A DNA stretch of 64,000 nucleotides from assembly GCF_020080835.1 (NCBI RefSeq), contig NC_058163.1, forward strand, positions 13,320,925-13,384,924, given 5' to 3'. Under the pieces are notes generated by a model. It was not told the origin of the DNA, searched no databases, and saw only the letters and a list, made by a program, of their open reading frames with translations. The position numbers and the translations under genes were made by a program. Of the stretch, positions 32,919 through 45,200 are shown one piece after another; position 1 is the first letter of the stretch; each line of letters begins with the position of its first letter. The stretch comes from Cotesia glomerata. Taxonomy: Eukaryota; Arthropoda; Insecta; Hymenoptera; Braconidae.

Positions 32919-33646
32919 ATGAAGTTTGAAAAACAAAGTGCTAAATTAACTGTTATAAATTTTGATGCGATTGTACGAGGTAATGAGAAAAAAGTTCCAA
33001 AGCGACATGGAGCGTAATAATATAAGCGCTCTTACCAAATACTGTCCGAGCAATTATCTGTGGGCCATCAAATTGTGGAAAGACTAACGCTCTTTTAGCT
33101 CTAGTCACTCATCCTAATGGTTTGAGATTCGAGAATATTTATGTTTATGCTAAATCCTTAAACCAACCAAAGTATAAGTTTTTGGAATCTATATTAAAAC
33201 CTGTGGAGGGGGTAGGTTATCACCCATTCAGTGATCATGAATCAGTTATCAATCCTGATGAGGCTCAATCAAACTCACTCATGATATTCGATGATGTAGC
33301 TTGCAAGAAACAGGATCATATCAGAGCTTATTTTTGTATGGGGTGACATAAAAATATCGATAGTTTCTATCTATCGCAAACCTATTCGAAAATTCCAAAA
33401 CATTTAATTAGGGATAATACCAACTTTTTAGTACTTTTTCGTCAAGAATAAATGAACTTAAAACATATTTACGATGATAATGTGAATACTGATATGCCTT
33501 ATAATGAATTCAGAAGCTTGTGTTCAGCATGTTGGAATGATAAAAACAGTGATAATAAGCATGGATTTGTGGTGGTTGATAAAGATAGTGAAGTAAATAA
33601 TGGCCGTTATAGAAAAGGTTTTGACTGCTTCATAAGTATAAATTAG
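32919..33646 (+). pseudogene. Polinton HerA/FtsK-type DNA packaging ATPase, broken
   Basis: Begins at ATG 32,919 (MKFEKQSAKLTVINFDAI). Two TAA stops at 33,015-33,020 precede a frameshift into the frame that carries Walker A GPSNCGKTN (about 33,062) and Walker B SLMIFDDV (about 33,280). A TGA at 33,344 and a TAA at 33,449 follow in the same frame. The first sits where relatives have Arg, so it looks like CGA to TGA decay. The C-terminal part (DMPYNEFRSLCSACWNDKN, KHGFVVVDKDSE) ends at 33,646. The family translocates DNA into capsids. First gene of the plus-strand cluster. Confidence 0.85.
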
Positions 33647-33697
33647 ATCGTTATATATGAAATTGGACAGTTGTATAGTGCTTTTAAGTGTGAAAAC

Positions 33698-34640
33698 ATG
33701 GCATATAAAAATATTCCCCAACAGACTGTGATGCTGAATCAAATATCCAAAGTTAGTGATGCAATCAAACAAAAACGTAAAATATTGAAAATTGGGAGGG
33801 ATTCTTCTGAACAAGCAGAAAATGAAGCATTTAAACCAATCGTAACACCAATACAAGCTTTAGTCGAAAACTCTAAAGCTATAAAATATGAAATTAAACA
33901 GGAGGTGAAAGAGAGCACACAAAATTATTCTTTGAAGAAACCTGAAATAAGTGAATATCAAACGTTCTACAGTGATACCCCTCAAATATCAGGTGAACAT
34001 TCTGATTTAGATCAATCAAGCATAATAAATAAAACTATTATGCACCCATTGTCTCCAGGAATAACCAGTACACTCTTAAATGAGCGAGATTCTGTATGAC
34101 AATATGTATCAGCGTTGACTAGAAACAAAAATCCTAAAGGACAAGACACTAGATTCGAGATTCGACGAAGAGGCCAACAGCTTTTTATGGGTGATTCACC
34201 AGTGCAGTTTCATGAAAATAATACTTTGATTGTAAAAAACAAAACTATTTCATTAACTCCAGGACTGATTGAGTTATTATTCAAAAGTGAACCTAAAGAG
34301 AAATTAATAAATTCAAATGATTTGGATGTTTATAAAGACCTTGTGATTTCAACCAATACACATAGAAAACATTACGAGCTGGACCGAAGTCTTTACACTG
34401 AAAAGTATATCAAATATAGCAAATATATATCCAAGCTAACTCAGTCATCAATAGAGGGTCATGGGTTACCTAACTTTATGACTGCTTTAAGAAAACGGAA
34501 AAATATTGATTATGTTTACTGGGATGATCCTAATGAGCTTGTTGATAGATTACGATTACTTATGGCATCTCAAGCAGCCGGTAATTCTAGTCACTCTAAC
34601 GAAATAATATCAATTATTGCGTGAAGCTCAGATTTATTAT
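33698..34640 (+). pseudogene. Polinton-associated DUF8207-like protein
   Basis: Starts near ATG 33,698. The N-terminal half is predicted helical and charged (LNQISKVSDAIKQKRKILKI). A TGA at 34,097 interrupts it; the frame goes on with RNKNPKGQDTRFEIRRRGQQ, then FMGDSPVQFHENNTLIV, LTPGLIELLF, NTHRKHYELD and NIDYVYWDDPNELVDRLRLL. The VYWDDPNELVxRLxLLxASxxAGN signature is one I associate with insect Polinton proteins now described as DUF8207; the exact Pfam name needs checking. The frame terminates at 34,622, and a shifted REAQIYY tail just after suggests a small deletion at the 3' end. Function unknown; its place among virion genes suggests a structural or assembly role. Confidence 0.65.
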
Positions 34641-34702
34641 TAAAGTTTTCTTTATAATATCATAATTTACAAGTAAACCATCAAGTCAAGTGGATCATAA
34701 AA

Positions 34703-35116
34703 ATGATGATTGATATATTTGGACGTACGTCATCATCTAAAAATGACATTCAGTATAATAAAGGTATCCCGGGCGCACCAGGAGTTGGTTTTAAGTTAAC
34801 TAGTGATGGCCATTTTTATTTGGATGGAATAAGAATGTGTAATGTTGCTGAACCTATAGATAAAAATGATGTTATATTATCTAGCATGCATTCAATTGTC
34901 AATCGAGAGATAGCAAAGCTTAAAACTATAATACATCAAAATAAAAAACGTATTGCTGATCTTGAATCCGGGGGTCTCAAAGATGTTGATGTGGTTGGTG
35001 TTACAATAGGAGCTGAGAATGATAAGTCTTTTAAATCAATTACCGTAATAAATAACATCATTCACGAATCGGAAGCTAAAGTGAACACATTGAATAGTAT
35101 TACTAATTATAGTTAA
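34703..35116 (+). CDS. Small collagen-like/coiled-coil Polinton protein (fibre-like?)
   Basis: 137 codons starting MMIDIFGRTSSSKNDIQ. It has a short collagen-like motif (GIPGAPGVGFKLTSDGHFY), a LDGIRMCNVAEPIDKNDVI segment and a helical region with coiled-coil character (NREIAKLKTIIHQNKKRIAD). Relatives in insect Polintons share the GxPGxPGxGFKLT...CNVADP pattern; a trimeric fibre or spike role is plausible but unproven. Immediately 3' lie a MITE and a solo LTR. Beyond them (36,883-37,008) a coiled-coil remnant, NQENKINKLESRLSSVV to a stop, may be the original C-terminus, so this copy may be truncated. Confidence 0.6.
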   Translation: MMIDIFGRTSSSKNDIQYNKGIPGAPGVGFKLTSDGHFYLDGIRMCNVAEPIDKNDVILSSMHSIVNREIAKLKTIIHQNKKRIADLESGGLKDVDVVGVTIGAENDKSFKSITVINNIIHESEAKVNTLNSITNYS

Positions 35117-35138
35117 TATTGTCGTCCATAGTTATCAT

Positions 35139-35581
35139 AAATAAATTTTTCTATCTCAGGAATGTGGACAAGATAGGATCATAATAACAAATTACATTAT
35201 TATTTCTGTGACGTTTCGGTCATTTATTTGACCTTTCTCAGGCATCTGAAAATTTCACATATTAATAACCAACAACATAACATAACAATTGTTACAAATA
35301 CAATATTTACCATAATACGAATTCTAACAATCACTATCTTACATTGCTCAGTTGCCTTAGTCATATAAATCTTTACAGAATTAATAAAACTGGTAAATTT
35401 ATTAATTAATTACAAACTCCAGAAATAAAGTCAACACGACACTTATAAAAATTGTTAATTGCATGAAATTTTCAGATGCCTGAAGAAGGTCAAATAAATG
35501 ACCGAAACGTTGCAGAAATAATAATGTAATTTGTTATTATGATCTTATCTTGTCCACATTCCTGAGATAAAAAATTTATTT
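35139..35581. mobile_element. 443-bp MITE with ~120-bp TIRs
   Basis: 35,139-35,258 is the near-perfect inverse of 35,462-35,581. Ends begin AAATAAATTTTT and the arms contain 'atctcaggaatgtggacaag', 'gacgtttcggtcatttattt' and 'caggcatctgaaaatttca'. AT-rich non-coding centre. Confidence 0.85.
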
Positions 35582-35598
35582 AATATTACTAATAATCA

Positions 35599-36882
35599 TG
35601 TAACGGGTACTTTTTGACGTATTTTTACCCCCGGCTCGATTTAAGCTCGCCGGAGTCCAGGATTCTAACGAGGGTAAATCTAAATTAACTAAACTCAAAA
35701 ATTTAATTATAATTATCAAAAAAAAAACAGAACCTCTTTATTATAATGAACAAAACATTAAATTTATACATTTTACAATAACGGCGATTAATTAAACAAA
35801 ACCCATACATATACGGCGTTTACTAATATCATTATTGACTTCGGTAATATCATACTCCCGTTATTTACAAAATAAACCTGCCGCCCCGCAGGTCCTACTT
35901 TGCGATTCCCAAGGGGAGAGTGAATAAAATCCACCTCGCCCCACCTAATCGACTGTAGTTGCTACCTTTTGGCTGAAGGCCTCCAGGTAGAGAGTCGCCT
36001 TTTCTCGTAGGAGATCAATTTCACTTACCTGTGGTAGTCCGCACCAGGTAGAGTGGACCCTCTGCTAATTCCTCGGCCAGAAGTCTCTAGACGAGAAATT
36101 AACCCCAGAGAAAGGTTGCTCAACGGCGGATAATTTTCGGGCTTTATCAACCCGAAAATTATTACTAACAGCGAAAATTATTGGCGAATTATCGCCACCT
36201 ATCGCTCGCCGTTGAACTTCGGAAAATCCCCGAAAGTTTCTAAGTTTTTATTTAAATTTTCGAAATTAAATATTAAATTCATTCAATACAATTCAACAGA
36301 TTACTGAATTTCATTCTAATTACATTTTCATACTAATTCATCCACGACACTTAGAAAATAATTTTTATACGAAATAAATAATTTTCGTAAAATTATTTTC
36401 CCATACTAAATAGTCGCTGGGACTTAGAAATTAATTATTAATTGGATATTTCGGATTTATTCGAAATATTTTAATCAATTATTAATTTCAGATAAAGTCA
36501 ATTTTTATTCTTTGAAAGAACAAAAATTATCACGACGCGGTTTCGCTTATATTAGCTCGGCGATTTTCACTGTGAGCGAACAAGCGACGCCATCTATCAC
36601 GACGATGGCGAACTAACAAATTCCTTTTTTTACTTTTCAACGTCGTTTCCAATGATTATTAATAATTAATTAATAACAAATAAAAATAATAATAACCAAT
36701 AATAATTAATAATTAACAAAATAATTCCTCATAAACAAAACTAAAACTAAATACATAAATGCTGTAGCACGGGCAGTCGACGCGGTCGCGGTAGTGGTAG
36801 CTTGCTCGTTCCGTCGATAAGGCCCGCGGTGCCGTCGCTCGTCACACCCTTCCGCCTCTCCGCTTATAATACTTTCTTCACA
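35599..36882 (-). mobile_element. Solo LTR, 1,284 bp, 4-bp duplication ATCA
   Basis: Begins TGTAACGGGTAC and ends CTTTCTTCACA, flanked by ATCA at 35,595-35,598 and 36,883-36,886. On the minus strand it reads TGTGAAG...CCCGTTACA with a polyadenylation-like 'ataataaagagg' near the 3' end, hence the orientation. No coding region. Ends and 4-bp duplication fit a Ty3/gypsy-type LTR. Confidence 0.8.
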
Positions 36883-36990
36883 ATCAAGAAAATAAGATAA
36901 ATAAATTGGAAAGTCGTCTTAGTTCAGTAGTAAGGTCATTGTTGCGTGATGAGGAAAGGATAAAAGAAAACGCAAAAAAGATATCTGAAA

Positions 36991-37929
36991 TTGCTAAAAA
37001 TGGTTGATAAAAAAGAAGTTATTGCTAGAGAGCTTCACCGATTAGCTCGAAGAAATTATCCCCGTCGTCATGTTCGCATACGTGGGATTGATGAAACATG
37101 GCAAGCTGACTTGGTTGAGATGATTCCATATTCTAAATTAAATAATGGGTATAAATATTTACTTATAATAATAGATATTTTTTCAAAGTATGCATGGGTA
37201 GTCCTCATTAAAAGTAAAAGTGCTGATGATGTTAAAAATGCAATAAAAAGTGTACTTCAAAAAGGCCGCAAACCAATAAATCTACATGTTGATAATGGGA
37301 AAGAGTTTTATAACAAAGAATTCAAAAACCTTATGAAACAATACAAAATTAACATGTACTTAACATTCAGCAATTTAAAAGCTTCAATATGTGAACGATT
37401 CAATCGAAAACTCAAAAATAAAATGTGACAGCAATTTACCAGTCGAGGTACTTATAAATGGGTTGACATGCTTCCTGATTTGGTGAATACTTATAATAAC
37501 ACCAAACATCGAACAATTAAAATGAAACCAGTCGATGTAACTGCTAATAAAGAAAAACAACTGCTGCAAATGATATATGAACCTCTTAAAAAGAAAACTC
37601 CCATGCTGAAAACTAAATTTAAAGTTGGGGATAAAGTTCATATCAGTAAATATAAACATATATTTGAGAAGAGATACACACCAAACTGGAAAACAGAAAT
37701 TTTTACTATCAAGACTGTGCAAAATACAAATCCTACAACTCATAAAAGGGTTGACAACCAGGATCAACCGATTCAGGGAGGATTTCATACCGAAGAACTT
37801 AGCAAAGTAAAATATGATGATATATATTTAGTTGAGCAAATTATCAAGGAACGTGGGAACAAGGCTTATGTTAAGTGGTTAGGTTTTGACAATTCACATA
37901 ACAGCTGGATTAATAAATCTGATATGTAA
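36991..37929 (+). pseudogene. Polinton integrase with C-terminal chromodomain, one in-frame TGA
   Basis: Retroviral-type rve core: first D in ETWQADLVEMIPYSKL, second D in HVDNGKEFYN, catalytic E in KASICERFNRKLK, with DD35E-like spacing. A TGA at 37,426 interrupts the frame, replacing what is probably Trp, and the frame continues with LPDLVNTYNNTKHRTI and an SH3-like segment (KFKVGDKVHISKY). It ends in a chromodomain (YLVEQIIKERGNKAYVKWLG, HNSWI) near 37,929. The N-terminal zinc-binding region is absent; the upstream DNA encodes an unrelated coiled-coil remnant bordering the solo LTR. The enzyme would insert Polinton DNA into chromosomes. Last gene of the plus-strand cluster. Confidence 0.85.
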
Positions 37930-38091
37930 TGAATAAATCTCATATGTAATGGATAAATCTGATATGTAACGGATAAATAAATTGTTAAACAAAAGAAATA
38001 ATTTCAAGTTTTGTTCTTTTATTGAAAAAATCCTTAATCTAATTACATTTATTAGCGTTAAATATAAATATTGAATAGATTTATACACATT

Positions 38092-40404
38092 TGTAACAGG
38101 GCACTTTGCCCTTGATCGATAAAATCGATTGCGTGCGGTAATGATTCGACGCAGCACTGGCGTCTCGGTCTTCGGGACCCGACTAGACCCCAATAGCATT
38201 AAGGGAGGGGATAAGCAGAGGTTACTTGGCTGATCGCTCAACGTGGAGCGAGCAGAAGTAGTGAAGTGTTTGATCAAGTGACATCACCACCACAACAGCA
38301 GGAAGGAAGTCAAGTCGAGAGTTTTCTTCAGATTAAGACTACAAAGGTATTCTAAAAATTTTGTCTCTCTATTGAGCCTAGGGGTTTATACCCGGCTCAA
38401 TTTACCGATCTACTTCTCATTTTAATTAAATTTTGGTAATTCAATTTGTTTAAGAATATTTTGTAAAATTATTTTAATCAATTCAATTTGTTAGCTTGTG
38501 AACAATTCCTCCTGGGGATTTTACACCCGAGGAATGTTCTAGACCTCCTGGGTTTAGGTCATGAGTATCTAATTTGTTAATTCAGCTCGTTAATAATTAT
38601 TAACATCTTAAGATTGGCTAAATTAAATTCATCTTTTGATTAATCAAATTTAATTAATTTCTGAACATCGGGAAATATTCGAGTCGGCAGCTCACGACCA
38701 GTCAAGCATTAGTATCCGAGGTCAAGTTAATAACGAACAACGGCGTCCATTTTTGAGCGCGCAAATTCCTTGAGAATTTGATGACGCAGTAAATTTATAA
38801 AATCAATACGTGGACTATTTTATAATCTTTAGCAATTGAATTACCACGTAATTAATTATTTTTACATTAATCATTTTTTTATGGATTTATATTTTTATCA
38901 TTTATTGAAAATTACTTAATTATTTATTGGAAACAATTTTAATTACCGGAAATTGAATCATTGAGAAAACTGCGACGCATTTAGTAATTGAACGTCGTGG
39001 ATAATTTTCTGTAATTATTTTACACCGAGGCGAATTATTAATTATCCAATCGTCATTCTCAAATTACTAGAAAACAATTATTCCACGTGTTATTAATTTA
39101 TTGAGAATTAATTTACTAAATTTCGGAGCAGATAAGACTGATGTACCCGTAGATAAACTTTCGGCAAATAATTTGTATATCGAGAAATTACTAATTAATT
39201 ATCTAATTTTATTGCCAATTTCTACTTGGGTTGTCTTATATATTGAAGTCGTGTATTGGAAAATTGTCAATAAGTTAATATCATTGTTCCGGTAGAAATT
39301 GTTATAAAACCATTTATTGTGGAGATTACGTCCGAGTAAAAATTTAGTTAATTTTATAAAGAATGTTCTTCGAAAGAATTAAGTTAATGCGCAGAGTTAA
39401 GCTCGTGTTAAATTTGGAATAAAAGAAGCGTCGGTTTTAAGCCGGAATTTTAAGAAGTAAATTTTGTTAATTCGTGATGAATAATTTATGGTTTTATTGT
39501 AAGCTAATGACTGAACAATTTTAGTGAAAATTAACGTTGTAAATTTTGGAGTTAATTTTGTAAAATTTTAATTAGTCAAAAGTAAAGTAGAGTCAGTGTG
39601 TGTGGAGAAGAGTGGGTTGTGAGTGGGTGAGTGCTACCAGCGTTCCTTCGCATACGATTAGTCTCTTTGCGAGGTGTTTCGCTGGCGTAGAAGCCGTTGT
39701 ATAGACGCCAAGTGGGGTACAGCGGTAGTAAGGTAGAAACCACGGTATAGTCGCTCCATAAGAGGGTACTGTGGGATTAAGTAAATTTTTTTGTAAGCTC
39801 GCGGGAGGACATCGGTCTACGTTTAGTCACTGGGTCGACTACTTTCGTGAGCCGAATTAGAAGCCGTTGTATAGACGCCAAGTGGGGTACAGCGGTAGTA
39901 AGGTAGAAACCACAGTATAGTCGCTCCATAAGAGGGTACTGTGGGATTAAGCAATTTTTTGTAAGCTCGCGGAAGGACATCGGTCTACGTTTAGTCACTG
40001 GGTCGACTACTTTCGTGAGCCGAGTTAACGAGCCTTTGCATACGATTAGTCTCTTTGCGGGGTGACAAAGCGGTAGCGTGGAGTTGAGGAGAGTAGTAAT
40101 AAGTTTAGTTGTAAGTGAGTTAGTTGTAAGTGAGTGTGTATACGTGCAAGCGCACGAGTTGTTAATTTTGTTGTTGAATAAAAACCGGTTAATTTGTTAA
40201 ATAAAAATTTATTCATTTTCAGAACAACCTTCCTCCACTCTCTCTCCCTGTAGATTAATAGAATCAGCTCTGGTATCCGGTTCCAGGAACCGAGAAAATA
40301 ATCCTGGTGGCGCCCTGGTAAATCTTAGAGTCAATTGTTGAATATATTGTTGTTGTTAAATTTTACTAAGGGCCAAATGAGCGGGAATTAAACCACCCGT
40401 TACA
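38092..40404 (+). mobile_element. Solo LTR, 2,313 bp, 4-bp duplication CATT
   Basis: Begins TGTAACAGGGCAC and ends CACCCGTTACA, flanked by CATT at 38,088-38,091 and 40,405-40,408. A 'ttgttgaataaaaaccgg' polyadenylation-like site lies near 40,170, followed by a plausible R-U5. Non-coding. It shares the terminal CCCGTTACA with the minus-oriented LTR at 35.6 kb, suggesting related families. Confidence 0.8.
39685..40030. repeat. ~171-bp tandem duplication inside the 2.3-kb LTR
   Basis: Two adjacent copies starting 'agaagccgttgtatagacgc' at about 39,689 and 39,860 and ending 'gggtcgactactttcgtgag'. Differences are few. Confidence 0.9.
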
Positions 40405-40418
40405 CATTTATAAAATTC

Positions 40419-40896
40419 TTAATTATATCTAGCTCGTTTATTAGGAGTTTCTTTATACCCCCGTGGTAAAGTATCGGTTGAATCATCGATTAACTTTCTT
40501 TCATTATCCTCCCAACTTAATGCTAATTTTTCTTGTTTAATTGTTTCCACTTTATGCTTGCTACTTTTGATAATATATTGATTTCGTCTAATATTAATAT
40601 GATTCATTAGACACTCTTTATAATCGTCAAACTTAATTTTCCGTACAACTGAGCCTTTCACATCTTTTGCTCTCTTTTTAATTCTATCCGCAGGCTTAGA
40701 ACAATCAGGAACTTTATAAGCATAGAGTTTAGCTCTTAAACCAACAAACTCAGTCATAATTTTGCCATTTTTCTCATCTTTCATGAGGCCTAATACTTTT
40801 TTATTTTTTAATGGAATATTATAAATATTATCAGGAGGATAGTCGGAGGTATCAAATCTATCTATATCTTGTTTGATATGTTCATATACATTAGGT
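40419..40896 (-). pseudogene. Polinton DNA polymerase B, C-terminal fragment
   Basis: The 3' end of polB downstream of the LINE insertion. It reads VYEHIKQDIDRFDTSDY, then VGLRAKLYAYKVPDC, the lysine-rich RKIKFDDYKECL and KHKVETIKQEKLALSW, the familiar C-terminal motifs of Polinton polymerases. It is open over its length (40,896-40,419) and joins in frame to the fragment ending at 48,812 if the LINE is ignored. Confidence 0.8.
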
Positions 40897-42218
40897 ACAT
40901 TTTATTTATTTATTTATCTAATAAAGAATTCTATCGAGGTGTAAAGACACCTGTTTATAGAACCAGTACAAAAATACCAATTTTACAATATATATAATTT
41001 TTACAAAATTTTTGTCGATAATACAATGCAAAGAGATAATAAGTACAAAAGTAATAAATTTATATAGAAAGAAATACAAAATTATAGATAATTATCATAA
41101 AAAGAAATATCCAATCAAATACTCGCATTTTCCATTACATTTTTCAAGCATGTTAACCATTAAGGTTTCTTATCCAGTAACTTAACTTTTTTTTTAACAA
41201 TTTTTTACTACAGACTATAGTTTTCATATCAGCAGGGAGTTTGTTATAATATCTAATTGCTACATAATAAGCATTCTGAGTACTAATAGTTTTATTTATT
41301 TTTGGTAGAACTAACAACTTAGATCTTGTATTTGTACATTTTTCATAGAATAGGCTTTTACATTCTTGATAGTAGTAAGTTAATGCATTTATTATAAATG
41401 AGTTTCTAATTGTCAAGGGGATATTGTTGTAATTATTTTTACATAGCTTTTTAATTATTTTATGTTGAAGAGATGTGACAGGTTTAATTGAATTGTTATA
41501 GGCTCCTCCCCATGCAACAATGCCATAGTTTATTATGCTTTCAAACAGTCCATGATAAATAGTTTTTAAAATAGAAGAATTAAGTACCTGGCTAAGCTTG
41601 TAAAAAAGGAAAGTGAAATAGTTGACCTTCTTAGATAATTTATAGGCATGTTTATCCCACTTCAAGTGTTTATCAAAATATATCCCTAAATATTTACAAT
41701 TATCAACTCTTGTCAGAGGCTTACCATTTATTTGTAAATCAAACTTATTTGGGATTCTGTCTATGTAGCTTCCAAAGGTAATAAAAGTAGATTTTTCTAC
41801 ATTAAGAGATAGTTGGTTTTCCCTGAGCCATATATCTATTTTATTAAGCCACTCAGTTAATTTATATTGGACTTCATTCCAGCTATTTCCAGTACAAGAA
41901 ATAGCTGTGTCGTCAGCATAGGAAACTATAGCATTGCTTGGTATCACTTTAAAAATATCATTTATGCATAATAAAAACAGCAAAGGCCCAAGAATCGTGC
42001 CTTGCGGAACCCCAACTTTAATAGTTTTAGTTTCACTAGTATAGTTATTTAATTTAACACATTGTGTTCTATTGCTCAAGTAATTTTTCAGAAGTTGGTG
42101 TGGTATACCACGTATACCGTATTTCCAAAGCTTATCAAGTAAGATGTTATGATTTACCGTGTCGAAGGCTTTAGCCAAATCTAAAAAAGCTAACACAGTT
42201 GGAATGTTTTTACCTACA

Positions 42219-45200
42219 GAGTCATTCCATATGAAATCGTCTCAAAAAAAAAAAAATTGTTGCCGTCTCATTTTAGATTTTGGTGTAACTTTGAGAAACT
42301 CTTCTCTAGGGTCCCAAAGAACAAAATTTACATAAGTTTGATTTTTACAAGCGCGTGTTTTCGCCTATTTAAATAAAGACTTTTAAAAATCGATATTTTT
42401 AAGGCTTATTAACTTTTACTGTGAAATTTTTCTGTTTGAAGTTATCTGCATGATCAAGATAGAATTCACAGTGGGAAAGATAGTAGTTTAAGGAAAAATG
42501 AAGATAATTGGCTCGGACGAGTCCTTTAAATATAAGCAGCGTGCTGAAAATGAGTGTTTTTTAGTCATTTTTCGTGAATTTCAATCAACTCTAGCGTCTT
42601 AACTGTTGATAATTAAAAACTCATGCTCCGCGGGAATTAAGTATATATATCATAGACAAAATTCAGCCACAAGTTGACTTGAGCTGCCCACTCTTCATAG
42701 AAGAAAACTTTTCTCGAAGTTTTGAAATTAAAAAAAATTCCAATTTTCAGGTTATGAAACGAGCTTGTTGACTGCGCGATAAAAATCTGATACTCACAGA
42801 ATCTATTGTTCTTACCTCCAACTTTAAACGACTACATCACTTGTTTTGTTATTTTCATTTTAAGTGCATGTGCGAGCCGTTTTTTTTATAGCAAAAATCA
42901 ACTCAATTTTTTTTTTTTTTTAAATAACTGGTAGTTTTTATCTCAATTTTTTGTCTATAAAAATTCTGTCTTCACAACAGAATTTTTATATATTTTCATG
43001 CATGCGTATAGAGATAAGCTTATTTTCAATATTTGACTGCATTGCATTGAAAAGTAAGTGAGAATAGACGTAAATTCAAATGAAAAATTAGAAATATTAT
43101 TAATTATTAACAATATAAGTATACTCGAGAAGTAAATTCGAGTTCATAAGTATCAATTAAATTACTAATAACTTAATCTCTGTCACTTTCCAATTTATAT
43201 ATTTTTTTGTGATTCGATGCCGTCGATTGGAAAAGTAAGCAAAATGGAAAAGTAAACAAACTTCTTAGATTATCGGTGTCAAATTTCACGCATCAGCTTA
43301 ACGCTATTGTTTCACTCACTCTTCGCTTGTCGCGTGCTTTCCCCGACCAAGTTAGGTTGCATGGTAGTAATCAAGCGGGAGAGCAGCGACATTTGGCCGT
43401 GGCGGATTTTTGAAGAACTTTAACTCTTTGTCTATAAAAGCTCAATTGTCATTGTTTCAGAGAGCGTTCTTTTGTTCAGTTCGGTTGTTTTAGTAAGTTG
43501 ATGTGTATTGTGATTTCTCAATTCTTAAAAAAAGTAATGGAGTGTTCGATTGGTTTATTGTTGAAAGAAGATTGCCATAAATTAACGTTTTCACGATCAT
43601 CAGAGTTGATCGATCGAAATAATCTGAATGAACATGAGAAATACTTATTAACTAAACGAATTCAGGCAGTATCTTTCACAGATATCTGTACCTATCATTA
43701 TAAAAAATATGTGACTTATTATTTTTCTTTGTTTGGAAAAAAATGTTGTGATCCATCAAGTGCTCATAAAAAACTTATTCTTAAGTCCTTGCGGGAAATA
43801 ACTGTAGAGTTTTGTGAAGCAAATGAGAATCTTAACCTTATACCAGGCCGAGCACTTTTTTCACGTTGTATGGAAAATTTACGAAAAACCGAAACAAATG
43901 AAAATTATGATGATATTACCGATACATTATCGTGAAATTTTGATGATCTTGGGGTATCTTTTGATCCTAAGTACGAAGTTTTAGATTCACTTAATAAAAT
44001 TTGTTCAATCGTAGAAGAGTCACCAATCCCACCTATCCAAAAATTAAGTATATCAAAAAGAAAACGAAAAATTGATGAAAAAGTAAATCAAATATCAAGT
44101 AAAATACGAAAAAAATTAGAAGCTACTTTTGATGTTGTGGAACATGAAAATAATAAAAAAGACAATGATCATATTTGTTATAATGCAGACTATTTAGAGT
44201 TAATCGATGAATTGAAAATGAAATTTAAAGCATCTACAACGTTTGACGAGAAATATGAAATTTTAAGTTTATTACCGAAAAAATGGACAATTTCTAAAAT
44301 ACAGTCAGAATTTGAATGTAGTGAATATCTTGTAAAAAAAGCTAAAACACTGAGGGCACAATATGGAGTATTAGCGAAGGTTCCAAAAAAAGAAAGTGGA
44401 CGTCAGTTGAAAACAAAAATTGTTGAAGCTGTTATAAAATTTTTCGAAGATGATGATATTAGTAGATTGATGCCAGGTCAAAGAGATTGTGTAACTGTAC
44501 GCGATAAGAATAACGGAAAGTCTAAAGAACAAAAACGTTTAATCTTATTTAATTTGAAAGAAGCCTATGAAAAATTCAAGCAAATTCATCCAAACTTAGC
44601 CATAGGATTCTCGTCGTTTGCTTCACTTCGATCGAAGAACTGTGTTTTGGCTGGGGCTAGTGGTACACATTCAGTATGTGTTTGTTTGATCCATCAAAAT
44701 ATGAAGTTAATGTTAATGGCGTGTAAAACTAAACTTACCTATAAAGAATTACTGAAAAAGATAGTTTGTAATGATAGCAGTGAACAATGTATGTTATATA
44801 GCTGTAAAGAATGTCCAGGCACTGATGTTATTGATTCCGATATATGTAATGAATGTGAATTGTCATCTGAAATTAATTTTAAGCAATGGGTTTCTACTGA
44901 TCGCTGCAATTTATTAACTGTAGTTAAGAATGTCGATGAATTTAGAGATGATTTGAAAATACAATTGACAACTTTAAAACCTCATCATTTTATTTCAAAA
45001 AAACAATCCGAGTATTTGAGATACCTGAAAGAAAATTTAAAAGACAATTCAGAGTGTATAGCATTAGTTGATTTCTCAGAAAATTATGCATTCATGGTAC
45101 AAGATGAAGTACAATCGTTTCATTGGACAAATAATCAAGCTACTCTACATCCCTTTGTAATTTATTTTAAAGAAGACGGTTTACTTAAGACAAAAACTTT

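Noticed and set aside
28301..37428. Possible stop-codon readthrough or an altered genetic code in Polinton genes
   Set aside because: TAA, TAG and TGA all occur, together with frameshifts and insertions; ordinary pseudogene decay explains it.
37894..38277. Minus-strand open frame of 127 codons
   Set aside because: Spans the end of the integrase, a spacer and the start of a solo LTR, so it cannot be an ancestral gene.
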